This document shows positions 23,055 through 35,660 of a stretch of DNA of 64,000 nt, in pieces. The notes under the pieces are model-generated. The model did not search any database. It was not told the origin of the DNA and saw only the letters and a list, made by a program, of their open reading frames with translations. Made by a program: the position numbers and the translations under genes. The DNA comes from Hermatobates lingyangjiaoensis (lineage: Eukaryota > Arthropoda > Insecta > Hemiptera > Hermatobatidae), in the NCBI GenBank assembly GCA_026182355.1, contig JAPFBL010000235.1, forward strand, positions 922,001-986,000, read 5' to 3'. Every line of letters starts with the position of its first letter. The first letter of the stretch is position 1.

Positions 23055-24571
23055 CATATTTATAGTTTTAATCAAAATATTTTTTTTATTTATTTAAAAT
23101 GTGTACAATAGGATCAAATATAGTATTATTTATCATATTCATTACAAAAGAGATATATTATTCTATAGGAATGGAAAGAAGAAATTGCTTCCCTTATTTC
23201 CAGATCATATATTACTCTTCTCGGGACCAGTTATTCGTTGTATGAATGAATCATTTGTATCATAAATCAAGGAGAATATAAATCAAGTGTATCACGTTTT
23301 TTAAAACTTAATCTATCTATATATATTTTACTATAACAATTCATTTAATACAAAATCAAAATTGATAAACTCTTAGGATTGTATCATTTATTTTGTTGTA
23401 ACTGTCTTAACAATTTTTTTTTATATTCCAGGTTAATTTATGGTTTAATCTGCTCTTAAGCATTGAACTTTTCATTTTATTTCTGCTATAGATAATCTTC
23501 ACTCTTTTCAATTTGCTTCATCCTGCACCGGCGAGGTCTCATTGTCTTGGGATATTCTATTAAAACCAGTATAACAAGGATTTTTTTGATATTAGTCGGC
23601 TGTCTATTCTCTTTTTTTTCTTTTCATTATTTTTTTTTTAGAAAACATAAAATATAACACTAAAGTAATTAAATATATGAAAATATATAGATTTTTTTAC
23701 ACAATTGAATACCAAAGTAAGGTGAAAGAATGAAATTAAACTCCTAGAATTGACAAATTTTGTTTATACATGTTAAACAATTTTTACAATTGACTCCCCT
23801 GTATACGATTTATAAATATTTGAGTCCTTCTTTAGAAAAGTTTTTCAAAAATTTCAGTTGTTCATTTACGTTTGAATGACCCAAGTGAGGTCAAATATGA
23901 AAACGAAATTCCTACAGTGCATGTAGATACAAATTGTAAGAGATTTTCTCACCCTCATACTCTTGAATAACTTAGGTGAGGTCAAATTATAGAATAGCTG
24001 AAACAAAGTACCGTATTACACCATTTGCTTACTTATGAATGCCTTAAGTGAGCTCATATTATTCATGTTTTGCATTTTAGAAATTTAATTTGTGTAGAAC
24101 CAGCTGTGCTAAAGAACGATATATTCCTGATACTTACATTAAATTTCTAAAGTGAGATCAAATTTTAATATTTTGCAGTATAGAAACTAAATTAGTATAG
24201 TACTGGCTGTGCCTAAGTATGATATTTTCCCATTTAATTACTATTTGAAGTAATTTAATGTGAGAATTTGATTTAATTTCTAACTAAAGTTAGAATTTCT
24301 ATACTGTAATTTCAGTCAATGATCATGTTAGATAAGTATTTATCAAAGATTGTATAAATTATATAAATATATTCAAAAGACTATTGAGAAAATTTTTCTT
24401 CAACAAGTTGAAATCATCTGTTGTAAATTTTCTTTACCACTTGATTTCATTTATTTCAGTTTATGATTTAATTCTTAGCGCGTTTATTTCTAATATAAAA
24501 CATTTTTAAAATTTGCAGCAGAAAAATATCATTTGTTTGAAATTCATATATTGAGAGTCAAAAATTTTACC
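23055..24571. other. A+T-rich DNA, nothing recognised
   Basis: No gene seen. A phrase like AAGTGAGGTCAAAT recurs loosely at 23882, 23970, 24047 and 24151, hinting at an old, strongly diverged tandem array of about 80-100 bp units. Confidence 0.45.
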
Positions 24572-24725
24572 TAACTCAAATATATTTAGCTTATGGATCT
24601 ATAACGAGTACCTGACATGGTACAGGCTTGAGACTGATAGCTCAACGTCCTCCCCAAGGGACGACGTACCTCTAGCGTGACTAAATCGAGGGTCAGAGTG
24701 GGTATTGAACTACCTTGGTCCCAAA
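24572..24725 (-). mobile_element. tRNA-derived SINE, copy 2 (partial)
   Basis: Shares CTAACTCAA, AACGAGTACCTGACAT, ACAGGCTTGAGACTGATAGC, CGTCCTC..AAGGGACGACG and the B-box-side GGGTATTGAAC with the other copies. It is truncated at the tRNA-like head. Confidence 0.75.
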
Positions 24726-25620
24726 ACTATTTTAAATAACACTGTAGATTCAATTTTGTATCAATATCAACATTAACGTTTGGTTTACGTTAATTGGAAG
24801 TTGCAATTGCTAATTACAGATATAATAGAACAGTTTCATACCTTTTTTTACACATTACAGAGTAATAAAATGCGTTGCCGGTTCAAAAACTTTAATTAAG
24901 AATCAATAGCTGTAACTTCATTGTTTGTCTGAATTACTAATGGACTTCGCCGGTATATAAGCACAAAACTGGTATCAAATTTTTTGAACAGTCAACCACT
25001 GTAGCATATTATCGCCATTGTTAACTAGCGTTATTTTAGTGATACAGTAGGAATATATTTACAAAATTTTGCAGAAGCTGAGTAAATGTTCTACCATTTT
25101 AAAAGTTGCAATAAAATAAAATAAAAATTCAGTCTGGTAATTATATATGATCAATAACACATGGCAAGTAATTCAATAATAACTAAACTGTATTCATTTA
25201 AATGCGTAAGTATTGAAATAAAAATGTAAAACAAATATATTCTAGTTTAATAAGAAGAAAATATACATAATTGATTTCAGCCTTTTGAACTTAATTTGAG
25301 TAGTTTTCATTTCAGCGGGAAATTAAGCGGAGTTGTTAATTGGGAATTAGTTTAGAGTTGTTGATTGGTGTCAGGAAATCCCTTTGAGGATTCTGTTTGC
25401 AGGGCGTGGCACTTAAAATAGCTTCAATTTGATGGGGACTCCGTCACATGCAATCTTCTCCAAGCGCGTCCCACTTTCTCTTATCAGCCAGAAACTAATA
25501 TTCTCAATGCTGTACTTGAATAATTTATATTTAGCTCATTAATTTTCATTAAAATAACAGAAAATATACAAAGAAACTACCACTTGTAGATTATGTTATT
25601 GTGTGGCATTTATTCATTTA
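24726..25620. other. A+T-rich DNA, nothing recognised
   Basis: No gene or repeat was recognised. Confidence 0.5.
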
Positions 25621-25858
25621 GGGGCATTTCAAAAAATTACGTCTTCACACAAAAAAAAAAAACAGTTTATTATGAAAACTAACAACGTATTTTGATCATT
25701 TAGTGTTCTTCTTCAGTTTTACATAAACACCTTGAAAATATCCCATAGTCAACATCTGAAGATGTAAACGTGAAGAAGAACACTAAGTGTTCGAAACACG
25801 TTGTTAGTTATTATATTAAATTTTTTTTGTGTGGAAACGTAACTTTTTGAAATTCCCC
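25621..25858. mobile_element. PLE inverted duplication, GAAATTCCCC-ended
   Basis: Outer arms pair GGGGCATTTCAAAAAATTAC with GTAACTTTTTGAAATTCCCC. The plus hammerhead relic (25769-25803) has stem II GAACAC/GTGTTC, GAA and ACACGT, but the first core C is G. The minus relic (25684-25716) is more decayed. The leader with GTGTGGAAACGTAA is shared with the copies at 6131 and 32905. Confidence 0.8.
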
Positions 25859-27059
25859 AACATATCAAGAAATGTTATCTAATATTTCAAAACATAATAA
25901 AAAAATTAATTTCAATATTTATTTAACAATTGGATAGACAAAAGTACAATATTTTAATTATAAACACTATAATATCATTTAACAAAAAAAAAAACAAGCG
26001 ATGATTATGCTAATATTAAAATGTAAACCTGCATACAATCTATATGCATAAAATAATAACATTCATCATAAATTTTGTGCCCAATTTAAACATTAAAAAT
26101 TAACCAACTGACTTCAAAATATTTAATCGTAGAAACATAAAAAAAAAAAAATAAACATAATAACTACGTTTTTAATGTTACTACTAAAATAGATGCACAA
26201 AAAGCCCTTAAAGTTCTCAGTTTTAATGTTATATTGGCATGCCTTATTTAAAATATGATACAAATTTTCGTTTACAAAAATTAAAGTATGATGAAAATGA
26301 GAAATATTATTTTATGATTCTGAGTTTGATGAACATGTATCGTGAACCAATTTTAGTTTTTTTTTCTCAGATACTGCCTGAATAACTATACAAACCACAC
26401 CTTTTGAAAAATACAAAAAAAAAGTTTATATAGTCAAAAATGATATATAGTACTTTGTGGCAGCAATAAAGCTAACTTCTTTTGTTCAATGCTGAATCCT
26501 AAAATGTATTTTGTATCAAAATTTTTACTTCTCCCCCCGTTATTCTGATCATTATAAAAACAAAATTACATTTATTGTCATCTTTATGTGAACTTTTCAT
26601 GATGCGTATTTAATAATTTTTTGGAAAGAGGTCAAAAAGGGCACTAAAAGGATACTGTAAATCTGACCGTTGATGGATGGACTTCCTGCCACTGGCATAC
26701 ATGAAATAGCAAGAGCTACGTGGGCCACATATCTGTATCCGTGCAGTACATTCAGCTCTTACCTAAATCTCTATGGTTAACAATTGTTTATAATACAACA
26801 TAATTATTTTCAATAGTATTAGCTAAAAATTCCAAATTAATTTATTTTTCTATCAATTTTTTCTTTTATCCCCATTGGCTACTTTTATAAGACATATTAT
26901 ATTTTTCTTGTATTCTTTAATTTCACTCCTTGTTTAACAGAATCTAAGCGAGAGTATAAATTTGCGAACTTTAGTAGCAGAATGTCATATGAGCAACATC
27001 TCCTGATCATAGGGGATTTTGAAAGATCCAAGTGAGTTTTATTTGAGATTTTTACTATA
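25859..27059. other. A+T-rich DNA, nothing recognised
   Basis: No gene or repeat was recognised. Confidence 0.5.
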
Positions 27060-27836
27060 CTGTAATCCCTCACTTTTCGCAGATAATGGGGACCGAAGCC
27101 AATCGTGAAAAGTGAAAATCCGCGAATAGTGGACGCGCCTTTATAAAAACATCTAAAGCTCAAACAACGACCTTTCCAACAGAGAGAGAATCGTGACCTT
27201 ACTGAATACTGTACTGTGTTGTAAATAAAAATGAAAAACAAAAAGAAAAAAAATAAGAAATAATTCTGAAACAAAGACTAATGTGTAGTGCGTAGATTTA
27301 CAAGGGCGTGGGTGGCGTGGTAAACTGGAAGTTGGGCGATATTAATTAGCCAATCAGATCAAAGGAAACATCTTTAGTTATTTTTTTATTAATTTCAACT
27401 TCTATTTTTTGATATTTTTATTACTCTCTTGTTACAATTGATTATGTTTTAATATTTTTCATTAGTTTTTAGCCTATATTGAATTGAATTGTTTAATAGC
27501 TTTTATTAGCCTTTAATTTAATACTGTAGAATATATATTTTGACCCAGTAAGTCACTGGTTGTTTGATATCTTTCTTGATCGTATAAGAAGAATCCTTTT
27601 CTTCTCTAATACAAACTACTGTACTTTTTCATTACAAGTACATTTTTATTTTTAAATGTACAAGTAAAAAATCTAAAAAAAAATATTTTTATTTTTTATT
27701 TTCATTACAAGTATAAGTATATTTTTATTTTTTACTGCAATTACAGTTGAATATTTTTTTATATTTTTTTTAATTTTTAATTGAACATTACAGGACCCGC
27801 GCGAAAACTGAACCGCAAACTAGCGAGGGATTACTG
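27060..27836. mobile_element. Non-autonomous pogo/Tc1-like DNA transposon, ~777 bp
   Basis: The left end reads CTGTAATCCCTCACTTTTCG; the reverse complement of the right end reads CAGTAATCCCTCGCTAG. Both are directly flanked by TA (27058-27059 and 27837-27838), the target duplication of Tc1/mariner/pogo elements. Inside each end lie related subterminal words (AAGTGAAAATCCGCGAA; GAAAACTGAACCGC). The interior is A+T-rich without a transposase. The CAGTAATCCCTCG-type end resembles pogo/Tigger termini, but the superfamily assignment is inference. Confidence 0.75.
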
Positions 27837-29056
27837 TATTGTTGTTTACTAGCTCATCAAATGATTTGTCTTTAAGTTTAAAAATATGTAAAGTATATTG
27901 ATTAGACAGATGAATGGGGTACAGTAAATAACATGCACAATATACAGAAGCTAGGATTTATCACATAACTCCTTCATCAGATTTACAGAAAGGAAAAATG
28001 GAATTAAGTAAGATTAAATAAGGTAATGGCAGAAACGAAATTTATACTTCATATACTTTATACTTGCTTTATACTTAGAATTGTAATGAAAATGATTAAT
28101 TTAACGAGTTTTTGACATATGCATCATGCATATATTCCCTGTTATTAAAATTCTACCATATGGTGAAGAAACGTATTTTGTAAATTATAAAAAACAAAAG
28201 TTATTACATATATTATTGTTAAATATTTCAACTAAAAAGAAACATAACATATATTATGGTATTTAAAAAAAAATGATAAAAAACGTTTAAAATAATTTCA
28301 TTTATTACTAGTTTAGTAAAGGTGGTGTTATTTGAGCTAGAAGTGGGAAAAAGATTTGCAGTTATTGTTATGAAGTATACAGTTTTAGTTTGAGGTCATG
28401 AGATGGCCTTTCACCAGCCAAATGACAAAGTGGATTTCATAAAGCCCTCTAATTTAGCGAGAACAAATATTCTCATTTGCATTGATTGCGACAATATTCT
28501 TTTCACTAAGTTGCAAATCCTATAGATTTTTATGTTATCACCTTTTATTTAAATAGGTTTTTAATTGTCTTAAATACATTTATATTATCATGAAACACTC
28601 ATATTAATTAGTAATAAGAAGGAAAACTATTTAAATAAATGATTCCATAATTTTCTGTCTATTTAATACAAAAATATATCCACGTTTCATTCTCTCTTTG
28701 CTTTTTAATACATTTTTTTAATAATAGATGAGTTTTTTATGTTCCAATGTAAATGCTTACGATTATATAATGATTGTGTAATACGTTTGGCTACAGTTCA
28801 TATAAAATTTTTTGATAAAATTTTGACACTTATGTAGAGTATTTAGATATACGAGTGTAAATTCAAATAAAAAACAGTCTAGACTGATTTGGTTAGCTTT
28901 AGACCATGAATTATAGCAAAAAAGCCTTTGATCTCCTCCCCACATAAGGTGCTATTTGTAAATATACTACACTGTAAGATATATTTTTGCATATATTTTG
29001 TATTAGAGCCACCAAAAGCTGTGGACTGCAGTGTCTTCACAACCTTTGGATGAACA
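27837..29056. other. A+T-rich DNA, nothing recognised
   Basis: A weak hammerhead-like word on the minus strand near 27950-27980 (CTGATGA then GATAAATCC) lacks a proper GAA core. No gene is seen. Confidence 0.45.
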
Positions 29057-29105
29057 TGCACACACACACACACACACACAACACACACACACACAGAGAG
29101 AGAGA

Positions 29106-29142
<37 letters not shown>
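29057..29142. repeat. Compound (CA)n/(GA)n microsatellite
   Basis: CA dinucleotides about 29057-29095 run directly into GA dinucleotides about 29096-29142. Leu-Ser and Cys-Val frames here are artefacts. Confidence 0.95.
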
Positions 29143-29145
<3 letters not shown>

Positions 29146-29211
29146 TATTTTGTATTTTACTGTATGATGCATATTCTGCATACCTATATGTAAATTCTTT
29201 CACTTAGAGAG

Positions 29212-29510
29212 ATAGCCCAATCATCATAGTTAACAAAATTCCTATCCTCTTGTAAATATATAATTAATTTCTCTCAAATCATAAACAGGTTTACAGGTTT
29301 TCTCCCTTCATAAATTCTGTTCAGTATATTGGAGACCCAACCGTCTTTAACCGTCGCTTCGCAAGTGTCCTTGTTATTCCTATCTCTATTCTTTGAAGAC
29401 GGTTCAACCGAGAAGTAGAGACTGTAAGTGTGTTTGTCCCTTTACTCTGAATCTATAGTTTACTGTGAAAGTATATATACGGATGTGTGTTGTGAGTGTA
29501 GAGGATGAGA

Positions 29511-29555
<45 letters not shown>

Positions 29556-29665
29556 AGAATATGTAGTCATGTTGAGGGTGGTGTGAAGTGATATAGCAAC
29601 AATGAGAAAGCTTAAGAGAGAGAGAGAAATCATAGTTAACAAATATCTCTTGTAAATCATATTAT
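29212..29665. mobile_element. PLE terminal relic between two copies of a short repeat
   Basis: The word ATCATAGTTAACAAA followed by CTCTTGTAAAT occurs at 29222-29258 and again at 29630-29658. Between them lies a plus-strand hammerhead relic (29393-29419: TTGAAGA, GGTT/AACC, then GAGAAGTAG) with the family tail AGAGACTGTAAGTGTGTTTG. A (GA)n array lies at 29512-29551. Confidence 0.6.
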
Positions 29666-30120
29666 TTCAGACACAATCAAACTTTCAATACTGATACTGC
29701 AGATTTACTGAAAACCTTCTCACACAGGGAGAAATATACAATTTTGAAAATGAAGAACAATAAACTTTTACAGTAGTTATTTTAAATAAATATCATCAGG
29801 AACGGAAATTAAATTTCAAACGGAACTCTCCACGATTAACAAACATATAACGAAACCAGTTCCAGCAAAAACTTCCCAATTTGTTTCTAAACAATACAAA
29901 ATTGCACTAGCCAATACAGAGAACCAAGGCTTTAATATTTCAACAATATTTCTAGATAATTGCTATTTAAATTATGAATATCTTTGGGATAATTAAAGAA
30001 TGACTGATGTTTTTAATTTATACACTTTACGACTTTCTTTCTTATCCTTTAACACTTTAGTGCCTTGCCAAGCTGGTGAGCTATTTCGAAAATATTCTTT
30101 TTTCAAATATATTCATAAAT
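29666..30120. other. A+T-rich DNA, nothing recognised
   Basis: No gene or repeat was recognised. Confidence 0.5.
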
Positions 30121-31170
30121 ATGAGGTTTGTATTATTCCTTCTAACATGAGTAAGTATGTCATTGTACAATTTCCGTTGTATACAAAAGGCTGATTGTAT
30201 GTGAAATTATACATGACATACAATTAATGGTTGTTTGTATAAACCATTTATATTAAGAAGTTTGTATTATTCCATCAAACATGAGAAGTATGTCATCGTA
30301 CAATTTTCATTGTATACGTACAATTTTGTTGCATAGATAAACAATGGGTTGTTTGTTTAAACCATATGTATTTTGAGGTTTGCATTATTTTATCAAACAT
30401 GAGTCAATCTGATATTGTACAATTTTTGTTGTGTACGTTGCATGTAAACAATAGATTATTTGTATGAACTATTTGTATCTAGATGTTTGTATCATTCTTT
30501 CCAACATATTAAAATTTGACATCGTACAGATCTTGCTGTATATGATATTTATATTTGACGTATATAAACAATGGGTTGTTTGTATAAATAAACCATTGAA
30601 ACTTAGAGGTTTGTATTATTCTTTTCAATACTATATATGCAAATTTGGTATCATACAGTTTTCGTTATATACGTATTATGTAAGCTATTTTTATACAAAC
30701 AAACGAGTTGTTTGTATAATCCATTTCCTTTTAGAGGTTTGTATTATTATTTTCAATATGTTTAAATTTGGCATCGTACAGCTTCTGTTAAATAAGTTTT
30801 ATATAAAATTTTGTATACAAACAAATGAGTTGTTTGTAAAAACCATTTCCTTTTAGAGGTTTGTCTTATTCTTTTCAATGTGTTTAAATTTGGCATCATA
30901 CGGCTTCCATTGAATATGATTTGTATATAATTTTGTATACAAACAAATGAATGGCATAAATCATTTCCTTTCAGTGGTTTGTATTATTCTTTTCAATATG
31001 TTTAAATTTGGCATCATACAGCTTCTGTTAAATAAGTTTTATATAAAATTTTCTATACAAACAAATGAGTTGTTTGTATAAACTATTTCCTTTTTAGAGG
31101 TTTGTATTACTCATTCCAACTTGAGTAAATTTAACATCGTAAAACTTTCGAATTTTATATGATTTATGTC
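30121..31170 (+). repeat. Minisatellite, about nine ~120-bp units
   Basis: Units start with GAGGTTTGTATTATTC-like sequence near 30123, 30256, 30376, 30482, 30605, 30734, 30857, 30974 and 31097. Each ends with ACAAA.GAGTTGTTTGTATA followed by AACCATTTCC. Units 6-9 are close to each other and units 1-4 are more diverged, as if the array grew at its right end. Open frames across it repeat a VCII..N..KF.IVQ..LY pattern, but the frame shifts between units, so coding is unlikely. Confidence 0.9.
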
Positions 31171-31770
31171 TGGAACAAGGAAATAAAGTTTCATCTGTTG
31201 AATCATTTTAATGATAATACGTATGGTTGCGGTTGTTCATGCATTGATTATTTCTGGAGTGAGAAGGAAGAGTTGATCTAGTGAAAGGGGTATGGGGTTC
31301 AGTGTGACGTAGGGGATTGAGTGGAGGGGGGGGGATTGTTAGAGCACTAATATTTGACTTATGGGTGTTATGTGGAGACATTCTGATACTGGTTTCAATG
31401 CGGTCATGATCAGGGCAGTTGCATAACTTTAACAAATGTGCCAAACATATTAACATTTTCACTTTGCATAAACTTTTGTAACTACTGTTAGCAAACTTTT
31501 AATTTATTTTTAAGCTATAAAAATAAAAAAAAAATTGATACCTAAAAAGTTTTCAATATAAAGCATTTTAAGAACGAAAGATATAAATAAGGAAAAATTT
31601 GAAAAAACTCAAAGCTGATTAAAAATTTTATCCACACAATTTTTATATATTCAGTTTTTTACTGTTATGTAATTTAAGCGCTAGATACTCAAAAAATTAT
31701 AAACGAGCAAATTTAGTGTTTTTTTATTAATAAAAATGTTGACTACCATTTCCTAGTGATGCCATTCACT
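31171..31770. other. Unique-looking A+T-rich DNA
   Basis: A short minus frame (31208-31462) lies in a somewhat more G+C-rich patch. It has no motif I recognise. Confidence 0.45.
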
Positions 31771-31979
31771 AATATAATTGTATATTAATATAGTTGTTTA
31801 ATATAGTTGTATATTAATATAGTTGTTTAATATAGTTGTATATTAATATAGTTGTTTAATATAGTTGTAAATTAATATAGTTGTTTAATATAGTTGTATA
31901 TTAATATAGTTGTTTAATATAGTTGTATATTAATATAGTTGTTTAATATACTTGTATATTAATATAGTTGTATATTAAT
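31771..31979 (+). repeat. 29-bp satellite, about seven copies
   Basis: Unit built from TATATTAATATAGTTG and TTTAATATAGTTG, repeated with very few changes (for example GTAAAT at 31868, TATACTTG near 31948). It is homogeneous and therefore recent. Confidence 0.95.
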
Positions 31980-32871
31980 GCTTATTTTGATATAGATTGA
32001 TTTATTAAAAATTCATTCACTTGCTCTAATTAAAAATTGCTTGTTAGTGATAGTAATTGTTACAATTATCCTTTTAAAATTCATGTTTATAACAATCAAT
32101 TTATTAATAACTAATTATTTATTGGTATGAAATAATCTCGTTTATATATGGTAAGATTAATTTTAACGAATTTCCACTGATCTGAAACATAATGTAGATA
32201 ATCAGCAATATTTTAATAAACAAAATTCATACCAGATTTTTAAACAAAAAAAAACCATGCATATTTATTATTGTAATCATTATATTTCTCCACCTATTTG
32301 TAAGTTGTGATGGATAACTGGTGATAATGCGTAAAAAATAAAAACCTTGTGTTCGTGACTCGTTGAAGTGTTAATACGTGAAGACTGAGTGGTAAAGATT
32401 ACGGAATCTCCTGAATAAATAATATGTAGACGCACACAGGTTTTAGCTAACCAAGATGTTAAAACATTTCCAGTATATCTGGCAACCTGGAGATAACTGA
32501 TAATTTAATTTTGTTGATCGTATCGATAAGCTGATTTATAACACTTTTTTTATAATTCAGGATTAATATTTCACCAGTTATGCAAAAAATATTTCACATA
32601 TCATCCAGTATAATTATTCTCAAAATTAAATTTAATCATGATGTTCAGTAAACAGCATAAGGTAACATTTCCTTAGTTCTTTAGAAATAAATTGTCATGT
32701 TTTGTTAAGGTTTAGAATTAATTAAGTCATTTTTCATACTAATTCCCTTGTCAAAAACATTTATAGTGCAATTCAACATTCACATTATAACATTCAAAGT
32801 GTAATCAATTTCAAATAATTCATTCCGACGTTCTTAAAGCTCACAGATATATAATTTTTTTAGTTGTAAAC
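31980..32871. other. A+T-rich DNA, nothing recognised
   Basis: No gene or repeat was recognised. Confidence 0.5.
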
Positions 32872-32904
32872 CTGAAGTAGAGCACTAAGTTCTCGAAACG
32901 TGTT
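32872..32904 (+). ncRNA. Decayed PLE hammerhead (ACGCGT family)
   Basis: CTGAAGT (A9 changed), stem II GAGCAC/GTTCTC with one mismatch, GAA, ACGTGT, T. The family leader GTGTGTGTGGAGACGTAA, then TTTTTGAAATTCC, follows to about 32965. Confidence 0.65.
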
Positions 32905-33916
32905 ATTTATCTTGATATTTAACTTTTGTGTGTGTGTGTGTGGAGACGTAATTTTTGAAATTCCTGGACATGAAAATAAAAAATAGTAAATATTACCCAC
33001 AATTCTCCAGATTACTGCTAACATATTTCAGTGGTCACATAATTCAATATAACCACATTTATATTAAGATAGAACTCAGAGTAAATAGTATTGTTATTAT
33101 TCTATATATGGAAAAGATATTCACCAAATATTGATGAATCAATTTGGAATATTTTGATCTTATTCACTTAATAATAGAGAGCTATGGCACAAGTGGCGCC
33201 TGGACCTGATGTATAATTTGCTCCCGGGTTATATAGTCTCAGCAACTGCTTATCAGTCTAACTCAATTAATAATAGGAACAATTTGTATATGAAGTACAT
33301 TCATAAATTTTTATATATGAAATTTTGTGTATCCACAAAGCGTGTATAGGGAGAAAGTTCATTTTTGGCTTACAACTATATGATACTGTCTTACACATAA
33401 TTTGGAAGTATTTTTCTAGAAATTCATAATTGCTATAAAATTTACTGTCTACTGAGCCCAAATTATCCCGATACTTACAAATATATCATTTTATTACTTT
33501 ATTATGAGTAAAGTATAGTGATGGTGAAAAAATTTGATCTCGAGATTTTGACGGAATTACATGTTTTGAGTTCCCAGAAGTCGGTTCATGAAGTTTTTCT
33601 GATGATTTAAGTTTGTTAGTTTGTTTAACATTATTTACAAACGGGTTATGAGTTCGGTGCATGGTAAATATCTCTACCTTACTTTTGCAAGTGAGATAGC
33701 TGATCATGTCCATTTAAAATCTAAAGGAATTTTATACCCGTTTCAAAATTATTACAAACGTTGATGCAAGATAACTGGAGTACTGATGAAAAAAAGACCA
33801 TTAAAAATTATCTGCTACAAAAATGTGTAAACTTCTTTGGTAAGCATTCAACTAACTGGACGGAAAGGAGGACACAGTGAAATGGAATTAAGGTGCTAAG
33901 TTTTTGATAAAACTAT
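32905..33916. other. PLE leader, then unassigned A+T-rich DNA
   Basis: 32905-32965 is the leader of the preceding hammerhead copy. No feature is recognised beyond it. Confidence 0.5.
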
Positions 33917-34200
33917 GCCAGGTTAGCTCAGTGGCATCGTGCTCACCTCTAAGCTAATTGGTCTGGGGTCCAATACCCACACTGGCTCTCGATTAATTTG
34001 TGTGGGAGATAATAAATGAGAGTCATAGTCCCTTGGAGAGGACAGTGAGTTGTCGGTTCTAAACCTATGCGATGCCAGGTACTTGTTAAAGGACCCTACT
34101 CTAAATTCATTTGAGGCAGGGAAAATTTAGGACTCCCAATGTAGAATCAGCAGGTAATGTGACTCGACCATCCCTAAAATGGGTGCTAAATAATAAATGA
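33917..34200 (+). mobile_element. tRNA-derived SINE, copy 3 (plus strand)
   Basis: The head carries a polymerase III A box (GGTTAGCTCAGTGG, 33923) and B box (GGGGTCCAATACCC, about 33965). A tRNA-unrelated body follows (GAGAGGACAGTGAGTTGTCG, AGGTACTTGTTAAAGGACCC, ACTCTAAATTCATTTGAGGC). The six other copies in the window are on the minus strand. The tRNA part is not a functional gene: it does not fold to a full cloverleaf by eye and it merges into the SINE body. Confidence 0.85.
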
Positions 34201-34414
34201 ACCACAATTTTTACCTCAAGAACAGCATTTAAAGGTGAAATTAAGTGTGTGCATTGGAAGAAAAAACAAACAAACGTGTTATAAGATTTGATATAAAGAT
34301 TAACACAAAACAACAATCATGTCTTACATAGAATATTATTTAACCATCTGATACTTTCTTATCTTAGATATTAAGAAAAAACATTAAATATACAAATAAA
34401 TGTAATCACTGATA

Positions 34415-34845
34415 TACGAGGGCGGATTGATAAGTCAGTGACTTTTTGAATTTCCCGCGCAGTTATCTGTAATCTATTAGTGGACAACTATCTAATTATG
34501 AGCCAGCTACCTCGTGCAGTCGGTGTTTGATAGTCATTCAAAGCAGACAACCTCGTGTATTTTTACGAAAATGGACAAAAGTGAATTTCATGTGCTGATT
34601 AAGCATTACTTTTTACGTAAAAAATCCATCACTGAAACTAGGAAAGATTTGGTAAGTACTACGGGGACTCGGCACCATCAATTTCAATGGTTAAGAAAAG
34701 GTTTACAGAGTTCCGTTGTGATCGTACCAGCACTAGAGACGCCGAACGTTCAGGTCAACCAAAAGAAGTGATCACGTCGGAAATCATTGATAGAATCCAT
34801 GAAATGATATTGGATGATCGTACCTTGGATGAAATGAAAGTATCG
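34415..34845 (+). mobile_element. Mariner transposon, 3'-truncated
   Basis: The 5' end reads CGAGGGCGGATTGATAAGTC just after TA, as in many mariner elements. About 150 bases of 5' UTR and the start of a transposase follow. Similarity ends near 34845 and no right inverted repeat is seen, so the copy is truncated. Confidence 0.8.
34571..34845 (+). pseudogene. Mariner transposase, N-terminal fragment with frameshift
   Basis: Starts MDKSEFHVLIKHYFLRKKS. A frameshift near 34650-34690 moves to a second frame reading MVKKRFTEFRCDRTSTRDAE, then RSGQPKEV and IDRIHEMILDDRTLDEMKV. These are the helix-turn-helix region and the (S)GRPKEV linker of mariner transposases. The catalytic DDE/D domain is absent. 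About 110 of roughly 350 residues remain, so it is inactive. Confidence 0.8.
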
Positions 34846-35660
34846 TATCTATACATCAGTTCATACTAAACTAAGCATTTGTTCTGTAACCTATATTCAA
34901 AATGTTTATTTAAATAAAATATTTGACTTTTTTACTGCTATATTAACTATAATTATTTAAATTAATACAATAATACAATTTTAACCATAAAATTAATATA
35001 ATAATTCAACAGCAATTTTATTGGCAATTTAAGAAGGAAATAACAAAAATAACAAAAATCCTCAAAATCTATAGGGAAGAATGTTATAGTATTTTTCTTT
35101 AATACTATGATTATTTATATTTATTAACAAAATTTCATTTGTAATTGAACGTACGATAAAAAATAAGATAGTAAGTAAAGAAATATGTTTATTTTTCTTT
35201 CACGTAATGCATTTATATGGGGTAAAATTATAAATATTATGGGGAAATGATAATACAAAATACATTATTGATATCAAAGAAAAGGAATACTTTGAGACAA
35301 ATGAGAAAAATATAAAAAGAATTCAATTTGTAATAAATCGTATTTAAGACAAAAAAGAAGTTCAACTGAATGTTATTTACGAGTTTTTCAAGAAGGATAA
35401 TGGACTTAAGTATAGGGGGAAATCATTACTGGCTGAAATTGTATCCTCTTTCAAGAGGACGATCAGTTTTCTCTTTTTTTTTTATTTTAAGTTGTAAAAG
35501 TAAGTTTGGCTTGAAATATAGAAAGCACTAATGCTTAAAATGGCAGAAAAGTTGGATAGCTTGAGTTTCCACTTGAAGTAACTTTCTTTACTATCTTAAA
35601 TACTGCTAAGAGGTAGTAACTTGATATTCTAACATTGTAGTGTTGATAAATATGATGTAG
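34846..35660. other. A+T-rich DNA, nothing recognised
   Basis: No gene or repeat was recognised. Confidence 0.5.

Noticed and set aside
27950..27982. Hammerhead-like CTGATGA … GATAAATCC on the minus strand
   Set aside because: No GAA core and no palindromic stem III; kept only as a remark in the gap entry.
30121..31170. CRISPR-like array or coding repeat
   Set aside because: Direct tandem units without unique spacers in eukaryotic-looking DNA; frames shift between units.
33917..33990. Possible functional tRNA gene
   Set aside because: A and B boxes are present, but the sequence continues into a repeated SINE body found at six other loci.
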